Origin: Hydractinia symbiolongicarpus
Taxonomy: Eukaryota; Cnidaria; Hydrozoa; Anthoathecata; Hydractiniidae
Length of the DNA: 64,000 nt
Assembly: GCF_029227915.1 (NCBI RefSeq)
Contig: NC_079884.1
Span: 5,210,001 to 5,274,000, forward strand
Direction: 5' to 3'
The position numbers and the translations under genes were made by a program. Of this stretch, positions 25,565 through 38,318 are shown in pieces (positions within the stretch are counted from its first letter, which is position 1; every line of letters starts with the position of its first letter). The notes beneath the pieces are model-generated. The model worked only from the letters and a program-made list of their open reading frames with translations, was not told where the DNA came from and ran no database searches.

Positions 25565-25970
25565 CTTATTAAAAATGAAAACATTTTTAAAAACTACAAG
25601 TCTCATGCGTTTTAGTGGTGAAAAAGTAATTTAAAAAATCGTTCAGGAAATGAGTTTACTCCCTGGGTACTTTCTTTGTATACTTTTGACTATACGGGCC
25701 GAGTCCGGGATTCAGGGAAATCGCAGGTTTTCGTTTGCCGGCGATTAAACTTCTTTTATTCAGCGTCTCATCAAATATGAAAACATTTTTAAAAACTACA
25801 AGTCTTAACCGTTTTAGTGGTAAAAAGATAATTTAAAAAATCGTTCTGGAAATGAGTTTACTCCCTGGGTACTTTCTTTGTATACTTTTGACTATACGGG
25901 CCGAGTCCGGGATATACGGGAAATCGCAGGTTTTCGTTTGCCGGCGATTAAACTTCTTTTATTCAGCGTC
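25565..25970 (+). repeat. 405-bp mosaic patch private to copy B
   Basis: Between cgtcttattaaaaatg (about 25,564) and gatatacgggaaatc (about 25,910), copy B departs from A's sequence at 12,575. It resembles A's 19,271-19,900 region, but with one monomer fused out: ggattcaggg joined directly to caaatatg..cttaaccg. The added length is 405 bp, two monomers less one base. A paralogous exchange or conversion tract explains it best. Confidence 0.78.
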
Positions 25971-26603
25971 TCATCAAAAATGAAAATATTATTGAAAACT
26001 ACAAGTCTTATGCGTTTTAGTGGTGAAAAAATAATTTAAAAAATCGTTCTGGAAATGAGTTTACTCACAGGGTACTTTCTTTGTATATATTCGACTATAC
26101 GGGCCAAGCCCGGGATTTACGGGAAATCGCGGGTTTTCGTTTTCCGGCGATTAAACCTCTTTCATTAAGCGTCTCATCAAAAATGAAAACATTTGTGAAA
26201 ACTACAAGTCTCATGCGTTTTGGTGGTGAAAAAAAAATTTAAAAAATCGTTCGGGAAATGAGTTTACTCCCTGGGTACTTTCTTTGTATACATTCGACTA
26301 TACGGGCCGAGACTGGGATTTACGGGAAATTGCGGGTTTTCGTTTGCCGGCGATTAAACTTCTTTTATTCAGCGTCTCATTAAAAATGAAAACATTTTTA
26401 AAAACTACAAGTCTCATGGGCTTTAGTGGTGAAATAATAATTTAAAAAATCGTTCGGGAAATGAGTTTACACCCTGGGTACTTTCTTTGTATACTTTTGA
26501 CTATACGGGCCGAGTCCGGGATTTACGGGAAATCGCAGGTTTTCGTTTGCCGGCGATTAAACTTCTTTTATTCAGCGTCTCATCAAAAATGAAAACATTT
26601 TTA

Positions 26604-29240
26604 AAAACTACAAGTCTCATGGGCTTTAGTGGTGAAATAATAATTTAAAAAATCGTTTGGGAAATGAGTTTACTCCCTGGGTACTTTCTTTGTATACTTT
26701 TGACTATACGGGCCGAGTCCAGGATTTACGGGAAATCGCAGGTTTTCGTTTGCCGGCGATTAAACTTCTTTTATTCAGCGTCTCATCAAAAATGAAAACA
26801 TTTTTAAAAACTACAGGTCTCATGCGTTTTAGTGGTGAAATAATAATTTAAAAAATCGTTCTGGAAATGAGTTTACTCCCTGGTACTTTCTTTGTATACT
26901 TTTGACTATACGGGCCGAGTCCGGGATTTACGGGAAATCGCAGGTTTTCGTTTGCCGGCGATTAAACTTCTTTTATTCAGCGTCTCATCAAAAATGAAAA
27001 CATTTTTGAAAACTACAAGTCTCATGCGTTTTAGTGGTGAGAAAATAATTTAAAAATTCGTTCGGGAAATGAGTTTACTCACTGGGTACTTTCCTTCTAT
27101 ACTTTTAACTATACGGGCCGAGTCCAGGATTTGCGGGAAATCGCAGGTTTTCGTTTGCCGGCGATTAAACTTCTTTTATTCAGCGTCTCATCAAAAATGA
27201 AAACATTTTTGAAAACTACAAGTCTCATGCGTTTTAGTGGTGAAAAAATAATTTAAAAAATCGTTCGGGAAATGAGTTTACACCCTGGGTACTTTCTTTG
27301 TATTCTTTTGACTATACGGGCCGAGTCCGGGATTTACGGGAAATTGCAGGTTTTCGTTTGCCGGCGACTAAACTTCTTTTAGTCAGCGTCTCATCAAAAA
27401 TGAAAACATTTTTAAAAACTACAAGTCTCATGCGTTTTAGTGGTGAAAAATAATTTAAAAATTCGATCGGGAAATCAGTTTACTCCTTGGGTACTTTCTT
27501 TGTATACATTTGACTACACGGGCCAAGCCCGGGATTTAGGGGAAATCGCTTGTTTTCGTTTGCCGGCGATTAAATCTCTTTCATTAAGCGTCTCATTAAA
27601 AATGAAAACATTCTTGAAAACTACAAGTCTCATGCGTTTTAGTGGTGAAATAATAATTTAAAAAATCGTTTGGGAAATGAGTTTACTCCCTGGGTACTTT
27701 CTTTGTATACTTTTGACTATATGGGCCGAGTCCAGGATTTACTGGAAATCGCAGGTTTTCGTTTGCCGGCGATTAAACTTCTTTTATTCAGCGTCTCATC
27801 AAATATGAAAACATTTTTAAAAACTACAAGTCTTAACCGTTTTAGTGGTGAAATAATAATTTAAAAAATCGTTTGGGAAATGAGTTTACTCCCTGGGTAC
27901 TTTCTTTGTATACTTTTGACTATACGGGCCGAGTCCAGGATTTACGGGAAATAGCAGGTTTTCGTTTGCCGGCGATTAAACTTCTTTTATTCAGCGTCTC
28001 ATCAAAAATGAAAATATTATTGAAAACTACAAGTCTTATGCGTTTTAGTGGTGAAAAAATAATTTAAAAAATCGTTCTGGAAATGAGTTTACTCACAGGG
28101 TACTTTCTTTGTATATATTCGACTATACGGGCCAAGCCCGGGATTTACGGGAAATCGCGGGTTTTCGTTTTCCGGCGATTAAACCTCTTTCATTAAGCGT
28201 CTCATCATAAATGAAAACATTTGTGAAAACTACAAGTCTCATGCGTTTTAGTGGTGAAAAAAAAATTTAAAAAATCGTTCGGGAAATGAGTTTACTCCCT
28301 GGGTACTTTCTTTGTATACATTCGACTATACGGGCCGAGACTGGGATTTACGGGAAATTGCGGGTTTTCGTTTGCCGGCGATTAAACTTCTTTTATTCAG
28401 CCTCTCATTAAAAATGAAAATATTTTTAAAAACTACAAGTCTCATGGGCTTTAGTGGTGAAATAATAATTTAAAAAATCGTTCGGGAAATGAGTTTACAC
28501 CCTGGGTACTTCCTTTGTATACTTTTGACTATACGGGCCGAATCCGGGATTTACGGGAAATCGCAGGTTTTCGTTTGCCGGCGATTAAACTTCTTTTATT
28601 TCGCGTCTCATCAAAAATGAAAACATTTTTAAAAACTACAGGTCTCATGCGTTTTAGTGGTGAAATAATAATTTAAAACATCGTTCTGGAAATGAGTTTA
28701 CTCCCTGGGTACTTTCTTTGTATACTTTTGACTGTACGGGCCGAGTCCGTGGTTTACGGGAAATGGCGGGTTTTCGTTTGCCGGCGATTAAACTGCTTTT
28801 ATTCAGCGTCTCATCAAAGATGAAAACATTCTTGAAAACTACAAGTCTCATGCGTTTTAGTGGTGAAAAAAAAATTTAAAAAATCGTTCGGGAAATTAGT
28901 TTACTCCCTGGGTACTTTCTTTGTATACATTCGACTATACGGGCCGAGACCGGGATTTACGGGAAATTGCGGGTTTTCGTTTGCCGGCGATTAAACTTCT
29001 TTTATTCAGCGTCTCATTAAAAATGAAAACATTTTTAAAAACTACAAGTCTCATGGGCTTTAGTGGTGAAATAATAATTTAAAAAATCGTTTGGGAAATG
29101 AGTTTACTCCCTGGGTACTTTCTTTGTATACTTTTGACTATACGGTCCGAGTACGGGATTTACGGGAAATCGCAGGTTTTCGTTTGCCGGCGATTAAACT
29201 TCTTTTATTCAGCGTCTCATCAAAAATGAAAACATTTTTG
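26604..29240 (+). repeat. 13-monomer duplication in B, copy 1 (2,637 bp)
   Basis: Counterpart of 13,210-15,846 at offset 13,394, with the same marker set (ccctggtact near 26,879, gactaaac at 27,366). Confidence 0.88.
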
Positions 29241-30274
29241 AAAACTACAAGTCTCATGGGCTTTAGTGGTGAAATAATAATTTAAAAAATCGTTTGGGAA
29301 ATGAGTTTACTCCCTGGGTACTTTCTTTGTATACTTTTGACTATACGGGCCGAGTCCAGGATTTACGGGAAATCGCAGGTTTTCGTTTGCCGGCGATTAA
29401 ACTTCTTTTATTCAGCGTCTCATCAAAAATGAAAACATTTTTAAAAACTACAGGTCTCATGCGTTTTAGTGGTGAAATAATAATTTAAAAAATCGTTCTG
29501 GAAATGAGTTTACTCCCTGGTACTTTCTTTGTATACTTTTGACTATACGGGCCGAGTCCGGGATTTACGGGAAATCGCAGGTTTTCGTTTGCCGGCGATT
29601 AAACTTCTTTTATTCAGCGTCTCATCAAAAATGAAAACATTTTTGAAAACTACAAGTCTCATGCGTTTTAGTGGTGAGAAAATAATTTAAAAATTCGTTC
29701 GGGAAATGAGTTTACTCACTGGGTACTTTCCTTCTATACTTTTAACTATACGGGCCGAGTCCAGGATTTGCGGGAAATCGCAGGTTTTCGTTTGCCGGCG
29801 ATTAAACTTCTTTTATTCAGCGTCTCATCAAAAATGAAAACATTTTTGAAAACTACAAGTCTCATGCGTTTTAGTGGTGAAAAAATAATTTAAAAAATCG
29901 TTCGGGAAATGAGTTTACACCCTGGGTACTTTCTTTGTATTCTTTTGACTATACGGGCCGAGTCCGGGATTTACGGGAAATTGCAGGTTTTCGTTTGCCG
30001 GCGACTAAACTTCTTTTAGTCAGCGTCTCATCAAAAATGAAAACATTTTTAAAAACTACAAGTCTCATGCGTTTTAGTGGTGAAAAATAATTTAAAAATT
30101 CGATCGGGAAATCAGTTTACTCCTTGGGTACTTTCTTTGTATACATTTGACTACACGGGCCAAGCCCGGGATTTAGGGGGAATCGCTTGTTTTCGTTTGC
30201 CGGCGATTAAATCTCTTTCATTAAGCGTCTCATTAAAAATGAAAACATTCTTGAAAACTACAAGTCTCATGCGT

Positions 30275-31086
30275 TTTAGTGGTGAAATAATAATTTAAAA
30301 AATCGTTTGGGAAATGAGTTTACTCCCTGGGTACTTTCTTTGTATACTTTTGACTATATGGGCCGAGTCCAGGATTTACTGGAAATCGCAGGTTTTCGTT
30401 TGCCGGCGATTAAACTTCTTTTATTCAGCGTCTCATCAAATATGAAAACATTTTTAAAAACTACAAGTCTTAACCGTTTTAGTGGTGAAATAATAATTTA
30501 AAAAATCGTTTGGGAAATGAGTTTACTCCCTGGGTACTTTCTTTGTATACTTTTGACTATACGGGCCGAGTCCAGGATTTACGGGAAATAGCAGGTTTTC
30601 GTTTGCCGGCGATTAAACTTCTTTTATTCAGCGTCTCATCAAAAATGAAAATATTATTGAAAACTACAAGTCTTATGCGTTTTAGTGGTGAAAAAATAAT
30701 TTAAAAAATCGTTCTGGAAATGAGTTTACTCACAGGGTACTTTCTTTGTATATATTCGACTATACGGGCCAAGCCCGGGATTTACGGGAAATCGCGGGTT
30801 TTCGTTTTCCGGCGATTAAACCTCTTTCATTAAGCGTCTCATCATAAATGAAAACATTTGTGAAAACTACAAGTCTCATGCGTTTTAGTGGTGAAAAAAA
30901 AATTTAAAAAATCGTTCGGGAAATGAGTTTACTCCCTGGGTACTTTCTTTGTATACATTCGACTATACGGGCCGAGACTGGGATTTACGGGAAATTGCGG
31001 GTTTTCGTTTGCCGGCGATTAAACTTCTTTTATTCAGCCTCTCATTAAAAATGAAAATATTTTTAAAAACTACAAGTCTCATGGGC
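30275..31086 (+). repeat. Private 812-bp tandem duplication in B, copy 1
   Basis: Four monomers (ctatatggg..gatttactgg..cttaaccg; gtccagg..attattg; actcacaggg; gagactggg) repeated at +812 bp. The upstream edge is sharp at catgcgtttt against catgggcttt, and the downstream edge at tttggg against ttcggg. Absent from copy A and from the first 13-mer of B. Confidence 0.9.
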
Positions 31087-31898
31087 TTTAGTGGTGAAAT
31101 AATAATTTAAAAAATCGTTTGGGAAATGAGTTTACTCCCTGGGTACTTTCTTTGTATACTTTTGACTATATGGGCCGAGTCCAGGATTTACTGGAAATCG
31201 CAGGTTTTCGTTTGCCGGCGATTAAACTTCTTTTATTCAGCGTCTCATCAAATATGAAAACATTTTTAAAAACTACAAGTCTTAACCGTTTTAGTGGTGA
31301 AATAATAATTTAAAAAATCGTTTGGGAAATGAGTTTACTCCCTGGGTACTTTCTTTGTATACTTTTGACTATACGGGCCGAGTCCAGGATTTACGGGAAA
31401 TAGCAGGTTTTCGTTTGCCGGCGATTAAACTTCTTTTATTCAGCGTCTCATCAAAAATGAAAATATTATTGAAAACTACAAGTCTTATGCGTTTTAGTGG
31501 TGAAAAAATAATTTAAAAAATCGTTCTGGAAATGAGTTTACTCACAGGGTACTTTCTTTGTATATATTCGACTATACGGGCCAAGCCCGGGATTTACGGG
31601 AAATCGCGGGTTTTCGTTTTCCGGCGATTAAACCTCTTTCATTAAGCGTCTCATCATAAATGAAAACATTTGTGAAAACTACAAGTCTCATGCGTTTTAG
31701 TGGTGAAAAAAAAATTTAAAAAATCGTTCGGGAAATGAGTTTACTCCCTGGGTACTTTCTTTGTATACATTCGACTATACGGGCCGAGACTGGGATTTAC
31801 GGGAAATTGCGGGTTTTCGTTTGCCGGCGATTAAACTTCTTTTATTCAGCCTCTCATTAAAAATGAAAATATTTTTAAAAACTACAAGTCTCATGGGC
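31087..31898 (+). repeat. Private 812-bp tandem duplication in B, copy 2
   Basis: Second copy. I saw no difference from copy 1 in the marker variants, which makes this one of the youngest events in the window. Confidence 0.9.
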
Positions 31899-33767
31899 TT
31901 TAGTGGTGAAATAATAATTTAAAAAATCGTTCGGGAAATGAGTTTACACCCTGGGTACTTCCTTTGTATACTTTTGACTATACGGGCCGAATCCGGGATT
32001 TACGGGAAATCGCAGGTTTTCGTTTGCCGGCGATTAAACTTCTTTTATTTCGCGTCTCATCAAAAATGAAAACATTTTTAAAAACTACAGGTCTCATGCG
32101 TTTTAGTGGTGAAATAATAATTTAAAACATCGTTCTGGAAATGAGTTTACTCCCTGGGTACTTTCTTTGTATACTTTTGACTGTACGGGCCGAGTCCGTG
32201 GTTTACGGGAAATGGCGGGTTTTCGTTTGCCGGCGATTAAACTGCTTTTATTCAGCGTCTCATCAAAGATGAAAACATTCTTGAAAACTACAAGTCTCAT
32301 GCGTTTTAGTGGTGAAAAAAAAAATTTAAAAAATCGTTCGGGAAATTAGTTTACTCCCTGGGTACTTTCTTTGTATACATTCGACTATACGGGCCGAGAC
32401 CGGGATTTACGGGAAATTGCGGGTTTTCGTTTGCCGGCGATTAAACTTCTTTTATTCAGCGTCTCATTAAAAATGAAAACATTTTTAAAAACTACAAGTC
32501 TCATGGGCTTTAGTGGTGAAATAATAATTTAAAAAATCGTTTGGGAAATGAGTTTACTCCCTGGGTACTTTCTTTGTATACTTTTGACTATACGGTCCGA
32601 GTACGGGATTTACGGGAAATCGCAGGTTTTCGTTTGCCGGCGATTAAACTTCTTTTATTCAGCGTCTCATCAAAAATGAAAACATTTTTGAAAACTACAA
32701 GTCTCATGCGTTTTAGTGGTGAAAAAATAATTTAAAAATTCGTTCGGGAAATGAGTTTACTCACTGGGTACTTTCCTTCTATACTTTTAACTATACGGGC
32801 CGAGTCCAGGATTTACGGGAAATCGCAGGTTTTCGTTTGCCGGCGATTAAACTTCTTTTATTCAGCGTCTCATCAAAAATGAAAACATTTTTGAAAACTA
32901 CAAGTCTCATGCGTTTTAGTGGTGAAAAAATAATTTAAAAAATCGTTCGGGAAATGAGTTTACACCCTGGGTACTTTCTTTGTATTCTTTTGACTATACG
33001 GGCCGAGTCCGGGATTTACGGGAAATCGCAGGTTTTCGTTTGCCGGCGACTAAACTTCTTTTAGTCAGCGTCTCATCAAAAATGAAAACATTTTAGAAAA
33101 CTACAAGTCTCATGCGTTTTAGTGGTGAAAAAATAATTTAAAAATTCGATCGGGAAATCAGTTTACTCCTTGGGTACTTTCTTTGTATACATTTGACTAC
33201 ACGGGCCAAGCCCGGGATTTAGGGGAAATCGCTTGTTTTCGTTTGCCGGCGATTAAATCTCTTTCATTAAGCGTCTCATTAAAAATGAAAACATTCTTGA
33301 AAACTACAAGTCTCATGCGTTTTAGTGGTGAAATAATAATTTAAAAAATCGTTTGGGAAATGAGTTTACTCCCTGGGTACTTTCTTTGTATACTTTTGAC
33401 TATATGGGCCGAGTCCAGGATTTACGGGAAATCGCAGGTTTTCGTTTGCCGGCGATTAAACTTCTTTTATTCAGCGTCTTATTAAAAATGAAATCATTTT
33501 TAAAAACTACAAGTCTCATGCGTTTTAGTGGTGAAAAAGTAATTTAAAAAATCGTTCGGGAAATGAGTTTACTCCCTGGGTACTTTCTTTGTATACTTTT
33601 GACTATACGGGCCGAGTCCGGGATTCAGGGAAATCGCAGGTTTTCGTTTGCCGGCGATTAAACTGCTTTTATTCAGCGTCTCATCAAAAATGAAAACGTT
33701 TTTGAAAACTACAAGTCTCATGCGTTTTAGTGGTGAAAAAGTAATTTAAAAAATCGTTTGGGAAATC

Positions 33768-36203
33768 AGTTTACTCCCTGGGTACTTTCTTTGTATACTT
33801 TTGACTATACGGGCCAAGCCCGGGATTTACGGGAAATCGCGGGTTTTCGTTTGCCGGCGATTAAACTTCTTTTATTCAGCGTCTCATCAAATATGAAAAC
33901 ATTTTTAAAAACTACAAGTCTTAACCGTTTTAGTGGTAAAAAAATAATTTAAAAAATCGTTCTGGAAATGAGTTTACTCCCTGGGTACTTTCTTTGTATA
34001 CTTTTGACTATACGGGCCGAGTCCGGGATATACGGGACATCGCAGGTTTTCGTTTGCCGGCGATTAAACTTCTTTTATTCAGCGTCTCATCAAAAATGAA
34101 AATATTATTGAAAACTACAAGTCTTATGCGTTTTAGTGGTGAAAAAATAATTTAAAAAATCGTTCTGGAAATGAGTTTACTCACAGGGTACTTTCTTTGT
34201 ATATATTCGACTATACGGGCCAAGCCCGGGATTTACGGGAAATCGCGGGTTTTCGTTTTCCGGCGATTAAACCTCTTTCATTAAGCGTCTCATCAAAAAT
34301 GAAAACATTTGTGAAAACTACAAGTCTCATGCGTTTTAGTGGTGAAAAAAAAATTTAAAAAATCGTTCGGGAAATGAGTTTACTCCCTGGGTACTTTCTT
34401 TGTATACATTCGACTATACGGGCAGAGACTGGGATTTACGGGAAATTGCGGGTTTTCGTTTGCCGGCGATTAAACTTCTTTTATTCAGCGTCTCATTAAA
34501 AATGAAAACATTTTTAAAAACTACAAGTCTCATGGGCTTTAGTGGTGAAATAAAAATTTAAAAAATCGTTCGGGAAATGAGTTTACACCCTGGGTACTTT
34601 CTTTGTATACTTTTGACTATACGGGCCGAGTCCGGGATTTACGGGAAATCGCAGGTTTTCGTTTGCCGGCGATTAAACTTCTTTTATTCAGCGTCTCATC
34701 AAAAATGAAAACATTTTTAAAAACTACAAGTCTCATGGGCTTTAGTGGTGAAATAATAATTTAAAAAATCGTTTGGGAAATGAGTTTACTCCCTGGGTAC
34801 TTTCTTTGTATACTTTTGACTATACGGGCCGAGTCCAGGATTTACGGGAAATCGCAGGTTTTCGTTTGCCGGCGATTAAACTTCTTTTATTCAGCGTCTC
34901 ATCAAAAATGAAAACATTTTTAAAAACTACAGGTCTCATGCGTTTTAGTGGTGAAATAATAATTTAAAAAATCGTTCTGGAAATGAGTTTACTCCCTGGG
35001 TACTTTCTTTGTATACTTTTGACTATACGGGCCAAGCCCGGGATTTACGGGAAATCGCGGGTTTTCGTTTGCCGGCGATTAAACTTCTTTTATTCAGCGT
35101 CTCATCAAATATGAAAACATTTTTAAAAACTACAAGTCTTAACCGTTTTAGTGGTAAAAAAATAATTTAAAAAATCGTTCTGGAAATGAGTTTACTCCCT
35201 GGGTACTTTCTTTGTATACTTTTGACTATACGGGCCGAGTCCGGGATATACGGGACATCGCAGGTTTTCGTTTGCCGGCGATTAAACTTCTTTTATTCAG
35301 CGTCTCATCAAAAATGAAAATATTATTGAAAACTACAAGTCTTATGCGTTTTAGTGGTGAAAAAATAATTTAAAAAATCGTTCTGGAAATGAGTTTACTC
35401 ACAGGGTACTTTCTTTGTATATATTCGACTATACGGGCCAAGCCCGGGATTTACGGGAAATCGCGGGTTTTCGTTTTCCGGCGATTAAACCTCTTTCATT
35501 AAGCGTCTCATCAAAAATGAAAACATTTGTGAAAACTACAAGTCTCATGCGTTTTAGTGGTGAAAAAAAAATTTAAAAAATCGTTCGGGAAATGAGTTTA
35601 CTCCCTGGGTACTTTCTTTGTATACATTCGACTATACGGGCAGAGACTGGGATTTACGGGAAATTGCGGGTTTTCGTTTGCCGGCGATTAAACTTCTTTT
35701 ATTCAGCGTCTCATTAAAAATGAAAACATTTTTAAAAACTACAAGTCTCATGGGCTTTAGTGGTGAAATAAAAATTTAAAAAATCGTTCGGGAAATGAGT
35801 TTACACCCTGGGTACTTTCTTTGTATACTTTTGACTATACGGGCCGAGTCCGGGATTTACGGGAAATCGCAGGTTTTCGTTTGCCGGCGATTAAACTTCT
35901 TTTATTCAGCGTCTCATCAAAAATGAAAACATTTTTAAAAACTACAAGTCTCATGGGCTTTAGTGGTGAAATAATAATTTAAAAAATCGTTTGGGAAATG
36001 AGTTTACTCCCTGGGTACTTTCTTTGTATACTTTTGACTATACGGGCCGAGTCCAGGATTTACGGGAAATCGCAGGTTTTCGTTTGCCGGCGATTAAACT
36101 TCTTTTATTCAGCGTCTCATCAAAAATGAAAACATTTTTAAAAACTACAGGTCTCATGCGTTTTAGTGGTGAAATAATAATTTAAAAAATCGTTCTGGAA
36201 ATG
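33768..36203 (+). repeat. 6-monomer duplication in B, two copies of 1,218 bp
   Basis: Counterpart of 19,562-21,997 at offset 14,206. The two copies span 33,768-34,985 and 34,986-36,203. The gatatacgggacatcgc marker occurs in both, 1,218 bp apart. Confidence 0.87.
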
Positions 36204-38318
36204 AGTTTACTCCCTGGGTACTTTCTTTGTATACTTTTGACTATACGGGCCGAGTCCGGGATTTACGGGAAATCGCAGGTTTTCGTTTGCCGGCGATTAA
36301 ACTTCTTTTATTCAGCGTCTCATCAAAAATGAAAATATTATTGAAAACTACAAGTCTTATGCGTTTTAGTGGTGAAAAAATAATTTAAAAAATCGTTCTG
36401 GAAATGAGTTTACTCACAGGGTACTTTCTTTGTATATATTCGACTATACGGGCCAAGCCCGGGATTTACGGGAAATCGCGGGTTTTCGTTTTCCGGCGAT
36501 TAAACCTCTTTCATTAAGCGTCTCATCAAAAATGAAAACATTTGTGAAAACTACAAGTCTCATGCGTTTTAATGGTGAAAAAATAATTTAAAAAATCGTT
36601 CTGGAAATGAGTTTACTCACAGGGTACTTTCTTTGTATATATTCGACTATACGGGCCAAGCCCGGGATTTACGGGAAATCGCGGGTTTTCGTTTTCCGGC
36701 GATTAAACCTCTTTTATTAAGCGTCTCATCAAAAATGAAAACATTTGTGAAAACTACAAGTCTCATGCGTTTTAGTGGTGAAAAAAAAATTTAAAAAATC
36801 GTTCGGGAAATGAGTTTACTCCCTGGGTACTTTCTTTGTATACATTCGACTATACGGGCCGAGACTGGGATTTACGGGAAATTGCGGGTTTTCGTTTGCC
36901 GGCGATTAAACTTCTTTTATTCAGCCTCTCATTAAAAATGAAAATATTTTTAAAAACTACAAGTCTCATGGGCTTTAGTGGTGAAATAATAATTTAAAAA
37001 ATCGTTCGGGAAATGAGTTTACACCCTGGGTACTTCCTTTGTATACTTTTGACTATACGGGCCGAATCCGGGATTTACGGGAAATCGCAGGTTTTCGTTT
37101 GCCGGCGATTAAACTTCTTTTATTTCGCGTCTCATCAAAAATGAAAACATTTTTAAAAACTACAGGTCTCATGCGTTTTAGTGGTGAAATAATAATTTAA
37201 AACATCGTTCTGGAAATGAGTTTACTCCCTGGGTACTTTCTTTGTATACTTTTGACTATACGGGCCGAGTCCTGGATTTACGGGAAATCGCAGGTTTTCG
37301 TTTGCTGGCGATTAAACTTCTTTTATTCAGCGTCTCATCAAAAATGAAAATATTATTGAAAACTACAAGTCTTATGCGTTTTAGTGGTGAAAAAATAATT
37401 TAAAAAATCATTCTGGAAATGAGTTTACTCACAGGGTACTTTCTTTGTATATATTCGACTATACGGGCCAAGCCCGGGATTTACGGAAAATCGCGGGTTT
37501 TCGTTTTCCGGCGATTAAACCTCTTTCATTAAGCGTCTCATCAAAAATGAAAACATTTGTGAAAACTACAAGTCTCATGCGTTTTAGTGGTGAAAAAAAA
37601 ATTTTAAAAATCGTTCGGGAAATGAGTTTACTCCCTGGGTACTTTCTTTGTATACATTCGACTATACGGTCCGAGACTGGGATTTACGGGAAATTGCGGG
37701 TTTTCGTTTGCCGGCGATTAAACTTCTTTTATTCAGCGTCTCATTAAAAATGAAAACATTTTTAAAAACTACAAGTCTCATGGGCTTTAGTGGTAAAAAT
37801 AATAATTTAAAAAATCGTTCGGGAAATGAGTTTACACCTTGGGTACTTTCTTTGTATACTTTTGACTATACGGGCCAAGTCCGGGATTTACGGGAAATCG
37901 CAGGTTCTCGTTTGCCGGCAATTAAACTTCTTTTATTCAGCGTCTCATCAAAAATGAAAACATTTTTAAAAACTACAAGTCTCATGGGCTTTAGTGGTGA
38001 AATAATAATTTAAAAAATCGTTTGGGAAATGACTTTACTCCCTGGGTATTTTCTTTGTATACTTTTGACTATACGGGCCGAGTCCAGGATTTACGGGAAA
38101 TTGCAGGTTTTCGTTTGCCGGCGATTAAACTTCTTTTATTCTGCGTCTCATCAAAAATGAAAACAATTTTAAAAACTACAGGTCTCATGCGTTTTAGTGG
38201 TGAAATAATAATTTAAAAAATCGTTCGGGAAATGAGTTTACTCCCTGGGTACTTTCTTTGTATACTTTTGGCTATACGGTCTGAGTACGGGATTTACGGG
38301 AAATCGCAGGTTTTCGTT

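Larger units (their letters stand above)
29241..32690 (+). repeat. 13-monomer duplication in B, copy 2, expanded to 17 monomers
   Basis: Counterpart of 15,847-18,484 but 812 bp longer, because four monomers inside it are duplicated in tandem. It carries a private agggggaatcgc change at 30,180. Confidence 0.88.
24246..38318 (+). repeat. Large tandem segmental duplication, copy B (~14.07 kb)
   Basis: Second copy of the segment, starting about 130 bp after copy A ends. It is longer by 1,217 bp: a 405-bp mosaic patch at about 25,565-25,970 and an extra 812-bp four-monomer duplication at 30,275-31,898. The right edge is at gctggcgattaaacttc (B) against gccggcaattaaacctc (A). The 13-monomer and 6-monomer internal duplications are present in both copies, so they are older than this event. 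Confidence 0.92.

Noticed and set aside
11257-38318. Assembly artefact as the explanation for the two 13-14 kb copies
   Set aside because: Not excluded, but the copies differ by an 812-bp and a 405-bp block and by several substitutions, which a simple mis-joined duplicate would not show.
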